Position numbers and translations under genes: made by a program. Below are positions 8,473 through 10,383 of a stretch of DNA of 10,383 nucleotides, in pieces (position 1 is the first letter of the stretch; every line of letters begins with the position of its first letter). The DNA is taken from positions 1-10,383 of the forward strand of contig JNEM01006141.1 of the NCBI GenBank assembly GCA_000697335.1. Reading direction: 5' to 3'. The stretch comes from Conidiobolus incongruus B7586. Its lineage: Eukaryota > Entomophthoromycota > Entomophthoromycetes > Entomophthorales > Conidiobolaceae. Under the pieces are notes generated by a model. That model worked only from the letters and a program-made list of their open reading frames with translations, was not told where the DNA came from and did no database searches.

Positions 8473-8660
8473 TTTTCAATTTACAGTTTATAATTAAATG
8501 ATGAAAATATATGAATGATAACAGTATTGAAGTTGAATTGGTATGAATTGAAAATTAAATAGGTAGCAAAAGCAAGATTGGAAAGAAACTGATGTAATAG
8601 AATTCTAAGAAACTTTGGATATAAATATTGTAAGAATAGCCAATCATATTGAAAATCATT
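8473..8660 (-). promoter_or_regulatory. presumed promoter and leader of the Igo1 gene
   Basis: On the minus strand the sequence before the start codon is moderately complex and pyrimidine-rich. A CTTTCCAATCTTGCTTTTGC-like patch near 8570-8590 could mark a transcription start. No defined factor-binding site is recognised. The call rests on position and composition. Confidence 0.35.
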
Positions 8661-10309
8661 ATTCTAAATTATACTCTAATTGGATCATTGTAATTTCAAA
8701 TTTGAAACCTATTTAACTTCAATTAATTGGATAATCATTTTTGGATTTGATAATAGTTTGTCACACCAAAAAGTTTTTACATTTATTTCTGATTAACAGA
8801 TAAAAAGGTAATCAAATCAATAATATATAATATTGGAGATATGTAAATTATAAAATATATTATAATTTAGTGATAGTGAAATTGAATGTTATTTAGTACT
8901 AAACATTGTTTTATTTTCATTATATCTTGATTTAAATATTCGACTATATTAAATCAATTTTTTCACTATTAGTCTCCTTTATGATTAAATTTCAATTGCA
9001 ACCTGAGAACAAACTTTTTAGATCATTGAGTGATTCAGTTATTCAAATTAAAAATTACTCTTTGTAACATTGATATAAAAATTTGAAAAAATTTAATGCA
9101 AATAAATATTAGTTAATATATTACATGAAATCTTTATTATTTAATGTTTTCTATAATATTATGTTATATCTAATTATTTTAATAATACATTTACTTAGTA
9201 TTATCACCGTTTAACGAGCTGTGTTACAGTTGGATTATGTTAAATATATTTCCATTTACAGTAAAAAGGTTATTATGAATTTTTGTTATTTAAATATTCA
9301 TCTATTGTCCTAAATATTTCTTAATAAAATTTAAAGCAAAAATAGTTTTAATTTTTTTCAAAATTTTTTAATTAATTTTTATCGTAAATAATATATAATG
9401 AGAATATATTTAATATTCCATTATTATTAGATGTGTGTATAAACATATTCATGCAGATTTCCAAATATATATTCAATTATAAAATATAAAAATTAATAAT
9501 CGTCAAGTTATTTATTATCATATATATATGTACATCCTTATATTGACATATAAATATATTATATAAAAAAATAAAGTGATCATTTGATATATTGCAAATT
9601 TAAGGGTTGATAATTTTTTAATATAATATATTCATTAATTTTTTTTAGTTAAAAAATATAAACGATAGGATTAAATTTATTATCTTAATTTTTAAAATAT
9701 ACAAACTTATCAAATATTCAAGTAATCTTATAATTAATATATTTAAATATATTAAATATATTAATCACATTCATTATATCAATTAATCATATATACAAAA
9801 TTCCATGATTGATCTATTTATTATATTTTAGATAAAATTAAATTATAATTTATTTTTGATTTTGAAATTCTATAATAAAGATCTCAAAATATAATATTTA
9901 TTTTGCTTGGCTGTTGAAAAACTACTTAACTCTGTTATAAGTTTCTATTTTTTACATTTAATAATCATTGAATTAATTAATTTAAATTAAGGAATTTTAA
10001 TTATAATTATATAATACAATTATTTAAATCAATAATACAAGAAAATTTTGATTGAAAAACAGTTTTATTGTATATTGAATTATTACTAATCATAGTAATG
10101 ATTTTATATATTATTATATATAATATTCAGATAAATTACAAAAATTTATTGTTATTATAGTGAGAAATTAAAAAGTGAAATAATAAAAATTAAGTGATTA
10201 TTGCAATTTTATTGAGTCTATTGTAAAATTAGATTAAACATAATTTGCTTTAATTTTAATATTTTAAACCAAAAAAATTATAAAATTCACATAAAAACTT
10301 GATAAGCTC

Positions 10310-10315
<6 letters not shown>
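8661..10315. other. AT-rich gene-empty region
   Basis: I see no coding or RNA gene. Stops are dense in all frames. There are short TTAAATATAT-type near-repeats around 9736-9764. The slightly more complex patches near 9205-9245 and 9900-9945 give no recognisable product. It is probably the spacer beyond the Igo1 promoter. Confidence 0.55.

Positions 10316-10346
<31 letters not shown>
10316..10346. repeat. TA dinucleotide microsatellite
   Basis: 31 bases of strictly alternating T and A, about fifteen TA units, followed by TTAAAG. It is likely length-variable and can form a cruciform under supercoiling. Confidence 0.9.
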
Positions 10347-10350
<4 letters not shown>

Positions 10351-10383
10351 GATAGTTATTTTGCTTGTAATAATAGATATAAT

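Noticed and set aside
8498-8592. ATGATGA and CTGA 95 bases apart, snoRNA-like
   Set aside because: No convincing terminal stem or rRNA-complementary guide is seen, and the stretch overlaps the probable Igo1 leader on the other strand.
1-10383. Mobile or virus-derived element, CRISPR array, centromere or operon-like accessory system
   Set aside because: I saw no transposase, reverse transcriptase, integrase or capsid-like frame, no long terminal or inverted repeats, and no regularly spaced repeats. AT richness alone is not evidence for a centromere.

Overview
The window looks like nuclear DNA from a very AT-rich fungus. It holds two recognisable protein genes, both interrupted by short introns (43 to 66 bases, one of 114), plus a Pol III tRNA gene with internal promoter boxes. 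The best-conserved gene is a Spa2-type polarisome scaffold without the ArfGAP domain of animal GIT proteins, which points to a fungus. CTG codons fall at hydrophobic helix positions in it, so CTG is read as leucine and the nuclear code looks standard. The intron style (variable GTAATA/GTAAGT-like donors, TTAAT or TTGAT close to a TAG acceptor, one perfect TACTAAC branch site) does not fit intron-poor budding yeasts. I cannot name the genus.

Layout. 1-2220: extremely AT-rich, no gene seen. 2221-2516: somewhat more complex sequence, the likely promoter and leader of the next gene. 2517-6094 (+): SPA2-like gene in ten exons, encoding a predicted 1007-residue protein. All exon phases agree, and the nine introns lie in the first 46% of the gene, before one 1.9-kb last exon. 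6218-6288 (-): tRNA-His(GUG), converging on the SPA2 3' end. 6291-6530: strongly C-over-G, T-rich tract upstream of the tRNA. 6541-7870: AT-rich, with only one doubtful 46-codon reading frame. 7880-8070: more complex sequence that fits the 3' untranslated region of the next gene. 8071-8472 (-): three-exon endosulfine/Igo1 gene, 98 residues. 8661-10383: AT-rich, gene-empty, with a TA microsatellite near the end.

Roles. The two protein genes are not an operon and need not work together. Spa2 organises the cortical site of polarised growth and docks formin and MAP-kinase components. Igo1 is the Greatwall/Rim15-phosphorylated inhibitor of PP2A-B55, acting in quiescence and mitotic control. I saw no sign of a new defence system, gene cluster, virus-like element or CRISPR. 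The notable points are the hidden small exons, a tandem-acceptor intron in SPA2, a slightly aberrant tRNA-His, and a sharply strand-asymmetric tract beside it.
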